This document shows, one piece after another, positions 36,999-45,821 of a stretch of DNA of 64,000 nt. The notes under the pieces were generated by a model. The model did not search any database. It had not been told where the DNA came from and saw only the letters and a list, made by a program, of their open reading frames with translations. Position 1 is the first letter of the stretch. Every line of letters starts with the position of its first letter. A program made the position numbers and the translations under genes. This DNA comes from Cellulophaga tyrosinoxydans. GTDB lineage: Bacteria; Bacteroidota; Bacteroidia; Flavobacteriales; Flavobacteriaceae. The DNA is taken from assembly GCF_900176415.1 (NCBI RefSeq), contig NZ_FWXO01000001.1, positions 1,112,053-1,176,052 of the forward strand, given 5' to 3'.

Positions 36999-37499
36999 TT
37001 AAGATGCGCTGATAACTGAGGTTCTCGTTATTTTAGCCCATTCAATAGCTTCCTTTAAAGATGAATACCGGTAAATATTAATATTCATAAAAATTTTCTC
37101 TAGAATAGTATTAGAATAGCCTTTTTTGGTATAGGTAACAATACCATAAGCTTTAAGTCTATAATTATTCTTAAAAAATTGCAGCCAACCCAAAGGGTTA
37201 ACCGAATAATTGTTAATTCTGTTAGTGATGTAAATTAAATCTTCACCATTTTGATCATAGAGGTTAGCAATTTCGCCGCTTACCATTTTCCCATGTTTTT
37301 CCCATGAATAAACTACGTCTTCATTGATTTCAGCTACAACGAAACCTTCAAATAAAAAATAATTACCAAAACTATAGTTTAGCTCGTTAAAGGCTTCTTT
37401 ATAAAATGGTGTATTTTTAATACTAATCAAACTCAGGCTTTTTAAGTTACACTTCAAAGATAAATATGATGGTTTTTTTAATAGAAAAGTTTCGACCAA
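36999..37499 (-). CDS. Hypothetical protein, STAS/SEC14-like layout
   Basis: 166 residues, no signal peptide or membrane segment. I do not recognise a named family. The order of elements (GNYFLFEGFVVAEINEDVVY, ANLYDQNGEDLIYITNRINN, LGWLQFFKNNYRLKAYGIVT, then RYSSLKEAIEWAKITRT at the end) resembles the SpoIIAA/STAS-SEC14 fold of flavobacterial hypotheticals, which commonly ends in an S-LxEAIxWA helix. This is inference from pattern only. It lies alone between the A2M terminator and cvpA, on the minus strand. Confidence 0.7.
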   Translation of the reverse strand: MVETFLLKKPSYLSLKCNLKSLSLISIKNTPFYKEAFNELNYSFGNYFLFEGFVVAEINEDVVYSWEKHGKMVSGEIANLYDQNGEDLIYITNRINNYSVNPLGWLQFFKNNYRLKAYGIVTYTKKGYSNTILEKIFMNINIYRYSSLKEAIEWAKITRTSVISAS

Positions 37500-37582
37500 C
37501 TACCTTTTAACATACTTAAAACTAACTTTTTAGCTGATGAACAGGGCTTAAATGATATAAAAAATAGGCTGTTTTTTACAAG

Positions 37583-38080
37583 TTATTCAATATCATTAGG
37601 TTTATAAAGCACCTTACTGAACACAAAAGCACCAATTTCTTTAATTGGTTTATACAGTTTAGATTCGCTTTTGGTTTCATCATTTATAAAACTAAAAGTG
37701 TTGTTCATGCCATCGAAAAATATTAAAAAGGCGCCTATAATTACTGCTACTTTTACGGTTCCGAAAATTCCTCCAGCAATTTTGTTTAGTAAACCAAGCA
37801 TGGCAAAATCAGCAATTTTGGTAAGTAATTTAGCTGACAAATGAACAAGAATTACAATGGCGACAAAGGTAATAACGAATGAAGTAATATTCATATACTT
37901 TTCATCCCATTCCATATTTTTAGATAAGTAATCTCCAGCTATATATGAAAAATGAATAGCACCATATATACCTGCAATTAATGCAATAAGAGAAGCCAAC
38001 TCCACAAATAAACCATTTTTAAGTCCTTTGTATAGCCCATAGGCTAGTAATAACCCTAATATTATATCTAAAAAATTCAT
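37583..38080 (-). CDS. cvpA: CvpA-family membrane protein
   Basis: 165 residues with four membrane helices. N-terminus NFLDIILGLLLAYGLYKGLK followed by NGLFVELASLIALIAGIYGA is the CvpA signature. The helix LLNKIAGGIFGTVKVAVIIG completes it. CvpA homologues are inner-membrane proteins linked to colicin V production and envelope stress, with exact function unclear. It is divergent from the gene at 38232; the 120-bp gap holds a TACCTTTG (38118-38125) -7 like element facing right. Confidence 0.9.
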   Translation of the reverse strand: MNFLDIILGLLLAYGLYKGLKNGLFVELASLIALIAGIYGAIHFSYIAGDYLSKNMEWDEKYMNITSFVITFVAIVILVHLSAKLLTKIADFAMLGLLNKIAGGIFGTVKVAVIIGAFLIFFDGMNNTFSFINDETKSESKLYKPIKEIGAFVFSKVLYKPNDIE

Positions 38081-38117
38081 ATTACACGCTTTAAAACAAA
38101 TATAGAACTTTGATTTG

Positions 38118-38125
38118 TACCTTTG
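38118..38125 (+). promoter_or_regulatory. TAnnTTTG -7 element upstream of 38232 gene
   Basis: TACCTTTG matches the Bacteroidota -7 consensus exactly. I see no TTG -33 element at the right distance. It lies 107-114 bp upstream of the likely start. Confidence 0.35.
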
Positions 38126-38231
38126 TAATTCGTTATTCTAATTTACAAAAGTTCAGACATTTAGTTTCAGAACAATATAGATTGGAACGTAAGCTTTTAT
38201 AATGCAAAAAAGTCTAAATAAGGGAAAATTA

Positions 38232-38588
38232 ATGTCAAGAGATATACAGTTAAAAGAGCGTTGGGAGCTGCTTGTAGAAAAGCTATCTGCACAGTTTGCC
38301 GACGGTGATCCTTTAGAGCTAGATGCCATAATTTATTTAGTGGGAGTTCAAGAATTAGGAAAATATCATAGAACCTATAAAAAAGATGAAAAGTTAGATT
38401 TAATGCATATTGCTATTTGTAGGTTATTAGAACCTTACGGATTCTATGCTTTTGATTATTTTGATGAAGAAGGATGGCCACATTATACCATTAAAGAAGA
38501 ATTGCCACCACTAAAAGCAGGGGAACAATCTGTTTTAATGAAAGAAGCCATTGTTGGATATTTTATAGATAAAGAATATATTCAGTAA
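38232..38588 (+). CDS. Conserved small hypothetical protein
   Basis: 118 residues from the ATG at 38232, preceded by an AAGGGAAAATTA stretch; an in-frame ATG at 38202 adds ten basic residues. Sequence features are KERWELLVEKLSAQFADGDP, LDAIIYLVGVQELGKYHRTY, and a Tyr/Asp/Glu-rich end (GFYAFDYFDEEGWPHYTIKE). It is soluble and acidic and occurs widely in flavobacteria without a known role. It is followed 3 bp later by the ABM protein and then pbpC, forming one rightward unit. Confidence 0.8.
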   Translation: MSRDIQLKERWELLVEKLSAQFADGDPLELDAIIYLVGVQELGKYHRTYKKDEKLDLMHIAICRLLEPYGFYAFDYFDEEGWPHYTIKEELPPLKAGEQSVLMKEAIVGYFIDKEYIQ

Positions 38589-38591
38589 AGA

Positions 38592-38894
38592 ATGAAAAAT
38601 CCATATTATGCTGTAATTTTTACCTCTACCAGAACTCCTGGAGATAATGGGTATGGTGAAATGGCTGATAAAATGGTGGAATTAGCCAAGCAGCAAACAG
38701 GTTTTTTAGGAGTAGAAAGTGCTCGAGAAGAAATAGGAATAACGGTAAGTTATTGGGAGAGCCAAGCTGATATCGCTAATTGGAAAAAAAATACAGATCA
38801 TCTATTTGCTCAACAATCAGGAATCAAGAATTGGTATTCATGGTATAAAGTTCGTGTTTGTTTAGTTGAAAGAGAATATGAATTTCAGAAGTAA
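38592..38894 (+). CDS. Antibiotic biosynthesis monooxygenase (ABM) domain protein
   Basis: 100 residues, a single ferredoxin-like alpha+beta barrel of the ABM family (YAVIFTSTRTPGDNGYGEMA; GFLGVESAREEIGITVSYWE; IANWKKNTDHLFAQ). The members include heme oxygenases and quinol monooxygenases, but many are uncharacterised. It has no signal peptide. It starts 3 bp after the upstream gene and 14 bp before pbpC, so it is part of the same operon. Confidence 0.88.
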   Translation: MKNPYYAVIFTSTRTPGDNGYGEMADKMVELAKQQTGFLGVESAREEIGITVSYWESQADIANWKKNTDHLFAQQSGIKNWYSWYKVRVCLVEREYEFQK

Positions 38895-38908
38895 GAATTC
38901 TTTTTTAT

Positions 38909-41257
38909 ATGAAAGAGCAAATACTTCGTATCTTAAAAAACCACCCAAAAAAACTTATTACCTTGGTAGTAATATCAATTGCCTACTATTTTTGTTTGCC
39001 TAAAACGCTATTTAAATCTCCAACTGCCACAGTGGTAGAAAGTAAACAAGGAGAATTATTAGGTGCTAAAATTGCAGATGATGGTCAATGGCGTTTTCCA
39101 GTGGTTGATAGCGTGCCCTATAAAATAAAAGTTTGTCTTCTTAATTTTGAAGACGCTTATTTTTACAAGCACCCTGGTTTTAATCCTATTTCAATGTTTA
39201 AAGCCATAAAATCAAATATCTCAGCAGGCAAAACGGTACGCGGTGGCAGTACTATTACGCAGCAAGTAATTAGACTTTCTCGTGAGCAACAAAAAAGATC
39301 GTATGGCGAAAAATTTATAGAACTTATACTTGCCACCCGCTTAGAATTGCGATTTTCTAAGGACGAAATATTACAGTTATACGCTAGTCATGCGCCCTAT
39401 GGTGGGAATGTTGTAGGTTTAGAAATGGCATCATGGCGCTATTTTGGTCTGCAACCGCATCAATTATCTTGGGCCGAAGCAGCAACACTTGCGGTATTGC
39501 CAAATGCTCCAAGTTTAATATATCCGGGTAAAAACCAAGCGAAATTACTAACCAAAAGAAACGGACTGCTTAAAAAATTATTGGATGAAAAAATTATCGA
39601 CAATACCACTTACGAATTAGCATTATTAGAAGAATTACCTCAAAAGCCTTTCGCACTGCCGAGTATGGCATCTCACTTTGTGCAGTATGTTGCCAAAAAC
39701 AAAAAAGGCGAGCGAGTGCATAGTTCTATTGATCAAAATATTCAGCAAAATGTAAATTCAATTGTTAAAAAATATTACCATACACTACAACAAAATGAAG
39801 TTTATAATGCTGCGGTTTTGATTTTAGATGTAAGGACGAGAAAAGTTATAGCTTACGTAGGGAACACCCCAACCGATAAATTTCATGAAAAAGATGTTGA
39901 TATGGTACATGCCAATAGAAGTACTGGAAGCGTCATGAAACCTTTGTTATATAATGCCATGTTAGATGCCGGGGAGTTGCTCCCCGATATGCTTGTGCCT
40001 GATATTCCAACACAAATAGCGGGTTATACTCCAGAGAATTTCAACGAAGAATACACTGGAGCAATCGAGGCAAAGAAGGCCTTAGCACGTTCTCTAAATA
40101 TTCCTGCGGTACGGTTATTACAATCGTATGGTTTAGAAAAATTCCGTGATCAATTGGATATTTTTAAATTAGGGGGACTCACAAAATCTGCGGATCATTA
40201 CGGGCTTACTTTAATTTTAGGTGGTGCAGAAAGTAATCTGTACGATTTATGTAAAACCTATGCTAATTTAGCTTCAACGGTAAATCATTTTAACGAAACA
40301 TCTAGCGAGTATTTTAAAAACGAGTTTGTCGAACCTATTTGGACACAGAATGCCAGTATAGATTTTGGATCTAAATCTACAGAGAAAACTGTTTTTGATG
40401 CGGCAAGTATTTACTTAACTTTTCAAGCCATGAAAGAAGTAAATAGGCCAGAAGGAAGCGAGTCTTGGGAATTTTACGATTCTAGCAAAGAAATTGCTTG
40501 GAAAACAGGTACTAGTTTTGGAAACAAAGATGCATGGGCAATTGGCGTAACAACGGATTATGTTGTGGGCGTTTGGGTAGGAAATGCAGATGGAGAAGGT
40601 AGACCAAATGTTACAGGAGTTACGAGTGCAGCACCCATACTTTTCGATGTTTTTGATGTGCTTCCAACATCAAAATGGTTTTTAGCACCTTTAGATGAAT
40701 TTACAGAGGTTACCGTTTGTGCAGAAAGTGGCTTTTTAGCATCTCCTATTTGTCCAAAAAAAAATATTCAAATACCTAATAAACAGAATTACGTTCCAGT
40801 TTGTAATTATCATCAAACCGTGCATTTAGATCAGAATAATCAGTTTAGAGTAAATTCTTCTTGTGCAGATTTGTCCCAAACAAATGCAGCGTCTTGGTTT
40901 GTGTTACCTCCGCTCCTAGAATATTATTATAAAAAATCGCATCCAACGTACAGATCATTACCTCCTTTTAGATCAGATTGTATCAGTACTAACACACCAA
41001 CTATGGATTTTATTTATCCTAAAGATGGCGCAAGCATTATTCTGGCTAAAAATTTTGAGGGCAAAAAAAATCAACTTGTGCTTAAGTTGGCGCATGCCAA
41101 ACCAGAGACTAAAGTATTTTGGTATTTAGATAGTACTTTTATTAAAGAAACTAAAGATTTTCACGAAATAGCAATTCTCACAGAACCTGGCGTACATACC
41201 ATATCTGTAGTAGATGCCTTAGGTAATGAAGCTAGCGTGAACATTATTGTGAATTAA
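38909..41257 (+). CDS. pbpC: Penicillin-binding protein 1C
   Basis: 782 residues. An N-terminal membrane anchor (about 15-31) precedes the transglycosylase domain with catalytic Glu81 in FEDAYFYKHPG and the GGSTITQQV motif. The transpeptidase domain has SxxK in RSTGSVMKPLLYN (about 335) and KTGTSFGNKDAW (about 530). A C-terminal BiPBP_C-like domain (about 690-782) is the mark of PBP1C rather than PBP1A or 1B. It builds peptidoglycan in the periplasm and is the classical partner of bacterial alpha-2-macroglobulin, encoded here at 31398. Four small genes separate the two. Confidence 0.95.
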   Translation: MKEQILRILKNHPKKLITLVVISIAYYFCLPKTLFKSPTATVVESKQGELLGAKIADDGQWRFPVVDSVPYKIKVCLLNFEDAYFYKHPGFNPISMFKAIKSNISAGKTVRGGSTITQQVIRLSREQQKRSYGEKFIELILATRLELRFSKDEILQLYASHAPYGGNVVGLEMASWRYFGLQPHQLSWAEAATLAVLPNAPSLIYPGKNQAKLLTKRNGLLKKLLDEKIIDNTTYELALLEELPQKPFALPSMASHFVQYVAKNKKGERVHSSIDQNIQQNVNSIVKKYYHTLQQNEVYNAAVLILDVRTRKVIAYVGNTPTDKFHEKDVDMVHANRSTGSVMKPLLYNAMLDAGELLPDMLVPDIPTQIAGYTPENFNEEYTGAIEAKKALARSLNIPAVRLLQSYGLEKFRDQLDIFKLGGLTKSADHYGLTLILGGAESNLYDLCKTYANLASTVNHFNETSSEYFKNEFVEPIWTQNASIDFGSKSTEKTVFDAASIYLTFQAMKEVNRPEGSESWEFYDSSKEIAWKTGTSFGNKDAWAIGVTTDYVVGVWVGNADGEGRPNVTGVTSAAPILFDVFDVLPTSKWFLAPLDEFTEVTVCAESGFLASPICPKKNIQIPNKQNYVPVCNYHQTVHLDQNNQFRVNSSCADLSQTNAASWFVLPPLLEYYYKKSHPTYRSLPPFRSDCISTNTPTMDFIYPKDGASIILAKNFEGKKNQLVLKLAHAKPETKVFWYLDSTFIKETKDFHEIAILTEPGVHTISVVDALGNEASVNIIVN

Positions 41258-41464
41258 GTAATATTATTCTTTATTTAAAAAAAGCAGAGTTTCAAAATAG
41301 AAATTTCTGTAACTAAATGTTTTGCATTTTCTATAATTGAAGGGGTGGATAGAAAAGCTTCCAACATGATAGTAGATAAATGATTTAATTTTAAAAAATA
41401 ACAGTGTCTGTAGAAAAATTGTAATTCTCTTTAAATCTGATTATTTTCGAGAAAAAACTTTAAA

Positions 41465-42586
41465 ATGGAACAAGGGCTTCATTATAATTTTTTAAATACT
41501 CTTATGTTTTCCGGGATTATATTTGGTATAACCTTCTCAATTGTTAATCTTTTAAATAAGAATAAAAACTCTAAAGCAAAAACTCTTCTTATTATTACTG
41601 TTTTAAGTTTAACCCTTAGTAATTTACAATATTGGTTAATTGATATAGGTATTAGGGATAAATATCAAATTCCCAAAGTAGTTTACGTACAGTTTGAACT
41701 TCTAATACTTCCATTTTTTTATTTATTTATCAGGAATTATATTCAAAAAAAAAGCAATAAAAAGATTATTTATTTGTTACTATTTCCTTTTGTTTTGGGG
41801 ATGACCTATCAAATTTTAGCATATATAATGTATTTAGAAAGACCATTATTGAAAAAATACAATCTAATCGCAGAGATTTTGACGTTGTCTTTTTCAATAA
41901 TATTGATTTTCTTAAGTTTTATTGAGATTAATAAATTCGAGAAGTTAAATAATAAACTTGATTACAATAAAATTGGTATTAGTACCAATTGGCTTAAATA
42001 TAGTATGATTTCGGGTATCATTTTAATTATACTTTGGATTTTGACCACTCAGTTATTTTATAATAATAATCCAAGTGGAATAAAAATTTATTACCCTTTA
42101 TGGATAGGTATTTCCATAGTCATTTATTGGATAGGTATTAAAGGACTTATTGAGCTCAGAGTTTATTATGAGAGAAGGGTTATTAGAAACACTTATCACG
42201 GAGTACAAGAACATAAACCAACTATTGATAAAAAAAATTCGAAGGGAAATATTTTATTTCAGCAATTATTAAATGATTTTGAAAACCAGAAAATTTACTT
42301 AAATCCAAATCTTTCTTTAGATGTTTTGGCTGCAAAATATAATGTTAGTAGTGGTTATTTATCACAAATAATTAATAAGTATTCTGACGAAGGATTAGCA
42401 GATTTAGTAAATAATTTACGGATTAAAGAAGCACAAAATATGCTTTTAGACAAGTCATTCGAAAATTATACTATTGAATCTATTGCTTTAGAATCAGGAT
42501 TTAATACTAAAACTAATTTCTACAAAGTATTTAAAAAATTAGTTGGCCTTACACCTAATGAATACAAAAAAGTACAAAATTTATAG
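41465..42586 (+). CDS. Membrane-bound AraC-family transcriptional regulator
   Basis: 373 residues. The N-terminal half has six or seven membrane helices (about 12-30 to 215-230; LIITVLSLTLSNLQYWLIDI and others). The C-terminal AraC HTH pair occupies about 265-373, with NLSLDVLAAKYNVSSGYLSQ and the second helix YTIESIALESGFNTKTNFYK ending in VGLTPNEYKK. This 7TM-AraC design is common in flavobacteria and may sense membrane-embedded signals. It lies just upstream of, and may regulate, the papain-like lipoprotein pair (inference). The ATG at 41465 leaves a 207-bp gap after pbpC. Confidence 0.9.
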   Translation: MEQGLHYNFLNTLMFSGIIFGITFSIVNLLNKNKNSKAKTLLIITVLSLTLSNLQYWLIDIGIRDKYQIPKVVYVQFELLILPFFYLFIRNYIQKKSNKKIIYLLLFPFVLGMTYQILAYIMYLERPLLKKYNLIAEILTLSFSIILIFLSFIEINKFEKLNNKLDYNKIGISTNWLKYSMISGIILIILWILTTQLFYNNNPSGIKIYYPLWIGISIVIYWIGIKGLIELRVYYERRVIRNTYHGVQEHKPTIDKKNSKGNILFQQLLNDFENQKIYLNPNLSLDVLAAKYNVSSGYLSQIINKYSDEGLADLVNNLRIKEAQNMLLDKSFENYTIESIALESGFNTKTNFYKVFKKLVGLTPNEYKKVQNL

Positions 42587-42629
42587 TTTTCTTCATATAG
42601 TTTACACTATCCGATAATATGGCGATATT

Positions 42630-42659
42630 TTTGCTCCCATCATCCTTATTTTAATTTTG
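42630..42659 (+). promoter_or_regulatory. Bacteroidota-type promoter of the papain-like lipoprotein
   Basis: TTTG (42630-42633), an 18-nt spacer, then TAATTTTG (42652-42659), a match to TTTG-N17-20-TAnnTTTG. A second -7 candidate, TATTTTTG, starts at 42626. The start codon is 14 bp downstream, so the leader is very short. Confidence 0.55.
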
Positions 42660-42673
42660 TTAAACTAAATATT

Positions 42674-44008
42674 ATGAAAAGCAAAAAAAACATTTTTAAA
42701 TTATTTACACTAATAGTAATTCTTTTATCTTTTAATTGTAGCAAAGAGGTTGTTGACAATACTAGTTTGGAAGAATCCAATTTAGAACAAAGTGGACTAA
42801 CCACTGTGCCTTTAGAAAATTCATTAGAATTTTTTAAATCAGTTAATTTAAATGAACAAAGTAAAAAACAAAAAGGGATTAATAGTATTGATTTAAATAT
42901 AGAAATAGAAACACTGGAGCAAATTACTCTTACGAATACAGATGCTAAGTTAAATATTGCAAAAGCAACTACTAAATATAAGGATGTTGAAACACAAGTT
43001 TTGCAAATAGTAATAGATGGTAGGTTACAGACCGTACTTTTACATCATATTCCTGAAAAAAGCACTAAAATGGATAAATTATACTCTAGTAAAACAGACT
43101 CGCCTTTTTCAGGCTCAATTTATTCAACTGATTTTTCTGGCACTATATTAAGTGGTTTTAAAATTTCTAATGGTAATATCCTTGGATCTTTTAATTTTTT
43201 CACTAATTCATTCAGTACAAATCCATGCTATGGAATTACCTGTGGCATAGAACTAGATGAAGTAATTGTGAGCCCACCTCCTGCTAGTACATATAATTAT
43301 GTGTCTGCATCAAGTCAGACTTCTGCATTTTATTATCAATGGAATCGATCTCAAAATAATTATTCTTCAATGGGAATGGCATATGCTAACTATTATAGAT
43401 CAATTGAGTTACAAAAATGGAATAATATTACAATCGAAGAGAGTGGTCCTAAAATCGACCCTAAAGAAGCAACCAAATGTTTTGATAAAACAAAAGGCTC
43501 AAAATTGACTATATATATACAACAACCTACTGAAAATTCGTTAGAGTTAATTGGAGAAAATAATGTAGGTCATGTTTTTGTAGGTATAGAGCAAGATGGT
43601 ATTAGGAGAGTTTTTGGTTTTTACCCACCTCCAACAGCTACAAATGCTGGCATTGCAGTAGGTAATGATTATGTTTCCGAATTAAGAGATAATAGCGGTG
43701 AATTATACCATGTTAGTATATCTACAAATATTAATGCAACTCAAATGAGTAATATTATTCAGTATGTGCAAAATCATCCTAAAACTTACAATTTAAATAA
43801 TTATGCATGTGCAGATTTTGGTATTGCGGTTGGAAATCTTGGAGGATTGAATCTTCCCAGCACTAAAGTAAGTGGAGGTTTTGGTCTATTTAATGGTAGA
43901 AGCCCAGCAAAACTAGGTCAAGAAGTTAGAGCTGCAAATACAAGCAACAATAGAGTGATTAATAAATCAAAAGGAAACGCCCCTTCAAAAACAAATGAAA
44001 AATGCTAA
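42674..44008 (+). CDS. Lipoprotein with C-terminal papain-like (NlpC/P60-type) domain
   Basis: 444 residues. The signal peptide ends at a lipobox (LIVILLSFNCSKEV; Cys then Ser-Lys-Glu, a surface-export-like start). A long region (about 30-260) is not recognised. The C-terminal domain (about 275-425) has GHVFVGIEQDGIRRVFGFYP followed by YNLNNYACADFGIAVGNLGG and GRSPAKLGQEVR. The order His before Cys suggests a permuted papain-like fold as in some NlpC/P60-like amidases and polymorphic toxins. Candidate catalytic residues are His of GHVF and Cys of ACADF. The overlapping small gene suggests an effector/immunity pair; function is inference. Confidence 0.8.
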   Translation: MKSKKNIFKLFTLIVILLSFNCSKEVVDNTSLEESNLEQSGLTTVPLENSLEFFKSVNLNEQSKKQKGINSIDLNIEIETLEQITLTNTDAKLNIAKATTKYKDVETQVLQIVIDGRLQTVLLHHIPEKSTKMDKLYSSKTDSPFSGSIYSTDFSGTILSGFKISNGNILGSFNFFTNSFSTNPCYGITCGIELDEVIVSPPPASTYNYVSASSQTSAFYYQWNRSQNNYSSMGMAYANYYRSIELQKWNNITIEESGPKIDPKEATKCFDKTKGSKLTIYIQQPTENSLELIGENNVGHVFVGIEQDGIRRVFGFYPPPTATNAGIAVGNDYVSELRDNSGELYHVSISTNINATQMSNIIQYVQNHPKTYNLNNYACADFGIAVGNLGGLNLPSTKVSGGFGLFNGRSPAKLGQEVRAANTSNNRVINKSKGNAPSKTNEKC

Positions 44009-44517
44009 AAATATTTAAAATTAATAGTTCTTTGATGATACTTCTTATTTTGTTTTCTTGTTGTAAGTCTTTTTCCCAAAAGGATACAGAAGAACAGGTT
44101 ATAGGTAATTTCTTATTGGATTTATATGATAAGAATATTTCTGCTGAAAAAGTAGTGGATAAATATTTGATTTTTTCGGTACAGAAAAACCCTGGAGGAG
44201 TAATAGGTCGTGACGTGGCTATACAACACATCTTAAATATACGGCTTAATAAAAAAGATACTCAAAATTGGTTAATGCCAACTAATAATATTTCTAATTT
44301 AAAAATTGAAAATATAGTTGATTATAAAAGTCATGAAATTTTAGATAAACAACTTTTTTTTACTTATTCAAATGATTCATTAAAAAAGGATATTTATATT
44401 CTTTTGAATGAAGAAAAAAATGAGATTTTACAATATTTTTTAATAAAAGATAATAAAATCAGAGCGTTTTCTTTATTTGTCAAAACAAATGATGCTAGTT
44501 TCTTTACATATGATTAA
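44002..44517 (+). CDS. Small secreted protein coupled to papain-like lipoprotein
   Basis: 171 residues. Its ATG overlaps the previous stop by 7 bp, so translation is coupled. A signal peptide (SSLMILLILFSCCKSFSQ) contains a possible lipobox. The mature part (KDTEEQVIGNFLLDLYDKNI, GGVIGRDVAIQHILNIRLNK, EEKNEILQYFLIKDNKIRAF) has no family I recognise. The position behind a papain-like lipoprotein and the periplasmic destination fit an immunity protein that protects the producer from its own effector, but that is inference. Confidence 0.75.
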   Translation: MLKIFKINSSLMILLILFSCCKSFSQKDTEEQVIGNFLLDLYDKNISAEKVVDKYLIFSVQKNPGGVIGRDVAIQHILNIRLNKKDTQNWLMPTNNISNLKIENIVDYKSHEILDKQLFFTYSNDSLKKDIYILLNEEKNEILQYFLIKDNKIRAFSLFVKTNDASFFTYD

Positions 44518-44596
44518 ATCTGTTCGATAGGTTTTAAAAACGTATGTATAATAAATTATCATATGAATGAATTATTTTAGTTGAGTCCAATACAAT

Positions 44597-44625
44597 AATG
44601 GTACGGATTTTTAAACCGTACCATT
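44597..44625. terminator. Hairpin between convergent genes
   Basis: Ten-base-pair stem (AATGGTACGG and its complement), 9-nt loop, between the 44517 stop and the gpsA stop. The flanking T runs are weak, so it is a possible bidirectional terminator. Confidence 0.5.
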
Positions 44626-44648
44626 TAGAAAAAATTAGAATTTATCAT

Positions 44649-45650
44649 TTAATCCAATTTCTCGGTCAAGTCTTTAAATACTTTTTTGGCATTTTTATCA
44701 TTGTAAAGCACTTGATAAACGGCATCTAAAATAGGAGTTTTGGACTTTTTTTTACGCTTATTGTTGAGTTCAAATGCACTTTTGGTTGCATAATATCCTT
44801 CCGCTACCATTTTCATTTCCATCATGGCACTTTTTACGGTGTAGCCTTTACCAATCATATTTCCGAACATACGGTTACGACTAAAAACAGAATACCCAGT
44901 AACCAATAAATCACCCAAATAAGCCGAATTGTTTATGTTGCGCTTCATACTGTGTACACGTTTTATATAACGCTTCATTTCACGAATAGCATTACTCATC
45001 AGCACACTCTGAAAATTGTCGCCGTAGCCTAATCCGTGGGCAATTCCTGCAGCAATAGCATAAATGTTCTTTAGCATTGCCGCGTATTCTGTGCCTATGA
45101 TATCATCAGAAGTTTTGGTTTTTATATAATCGCTGCTTAAATGCTCAGCAACAATTTCTGCTTTTTTCTTATCGGCACATGCAATGGTTAAATAAGATAA
45201 ACGCTCTAGTGCCACCTCTTCTGCATGGCAAGGACCAGTAATTACACCTATGTTTTTATACGGAATATCATATTTATCATGAAGGTGTTCCCCAACAATT
45301 AATCCTGTTTCTGGAACAATACCTTTTATGGCAGAAAATACAGTTTTGCCTTTTAATGAAACTTTTAAATTGCCAAGTTCATGTTCTAAAAAGGCAGAAG
45401 GAATAACAAAAATAATGATGTCTGAATTCTCAATTGCTTCGTTAATGTCGTTTGTTAAAACCAATTGGTTTGTATCAAACTCCACCGAACTTAAATAGTT
45501 TGGGTTATGGCCTTGTGTTCTTATATGCTCAATAGCATCTGTATTGCGCATAAACCATTGCACGGAATCCACGTTTTCGGTCAACATTTTTACAATAGCC
45601 GTTGCCCAACTTCCTCCACCTAATACTGCAAATTTTAAATCTCTATTCAT
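44649..45650 (-). CDS. gpsA: Glycerol-3-phosphate dehydrogenase [NAD(P)+]
   Basis: 333 residues. The Rossmann motif GGGSWATA is at the N-terminus (about 10-17). The central GPCHAEEVALERL, typical of bacterial GpsA, and the catalytic Lys in GTEYAAMLKNIYAIAAGIAH are present. It makes sn-glycerol-3-phosphate from dihydroxyacetone phosphate for phospholipid synthesis in the cytoplasm. It stands alone, divergent from the lipoprotein gene at 45822. Confidence 0.95.
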   Translation of the reverse strand: MNRDLKFAVLGGGSWATAIVKMLTENVDSVQWFMRNTDAIEHIRTQGHNPNYLSSVEFDTNQLVLTNDINEAIENSDIIIFVIPSAFLEHELGNLKVSLKGKTVFSAIKGIVPETGLIVGEHLHDKYDIPYKNIGVITGPCHAEEVALERLSYLTIACADKKKAEIVAEHLSSDYIKTKTSDDIIGTEYAAMLKNIYAIAAGIAHGLGYGDNFQSVLMSNAIREMKRYIKRVHSMKRNINNSAYLGDLLVTGYSVFSRNRMFGNMIGKGYTVKSAMMEMKMVAEGYYATKSAFELNNKRKKKSKTPILDAVYQVLYNDKNAKKVFKDLTEKLD

Positions 45651-45773
45651 AATTCAATCTGAAACGAAAGAAAGGTAATCAATTCTTTATATGATTAACA
45701 AATTTTTCTGCGGTTACAAAATTACTTAAAATCAAATCAATATAAAATATTGATAATCAGACTTATAAAAATC

Positions 45774-45790
45774 TTGGCACGAGAATTGTT
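45774..45790 (+). promoter_or_regulatory. Sigma-54 promoter
   Basis: TTGGCACG-N4-TTGT, with the -24 element at 45774-45781 and the -12 element at 45786-45789. It matches TGGCACG-N4-TTGCW except for T in place of C at -12. The spacing of -24 to -12 is exact. The predicted start of transcription is about 45800, some 22 bp before the lipoprotein ATG. Confidence 0.7.
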
Positions 45791-45821
45791 TTATAGCTAA
45801 TAACATTTAAAATATGCTATT

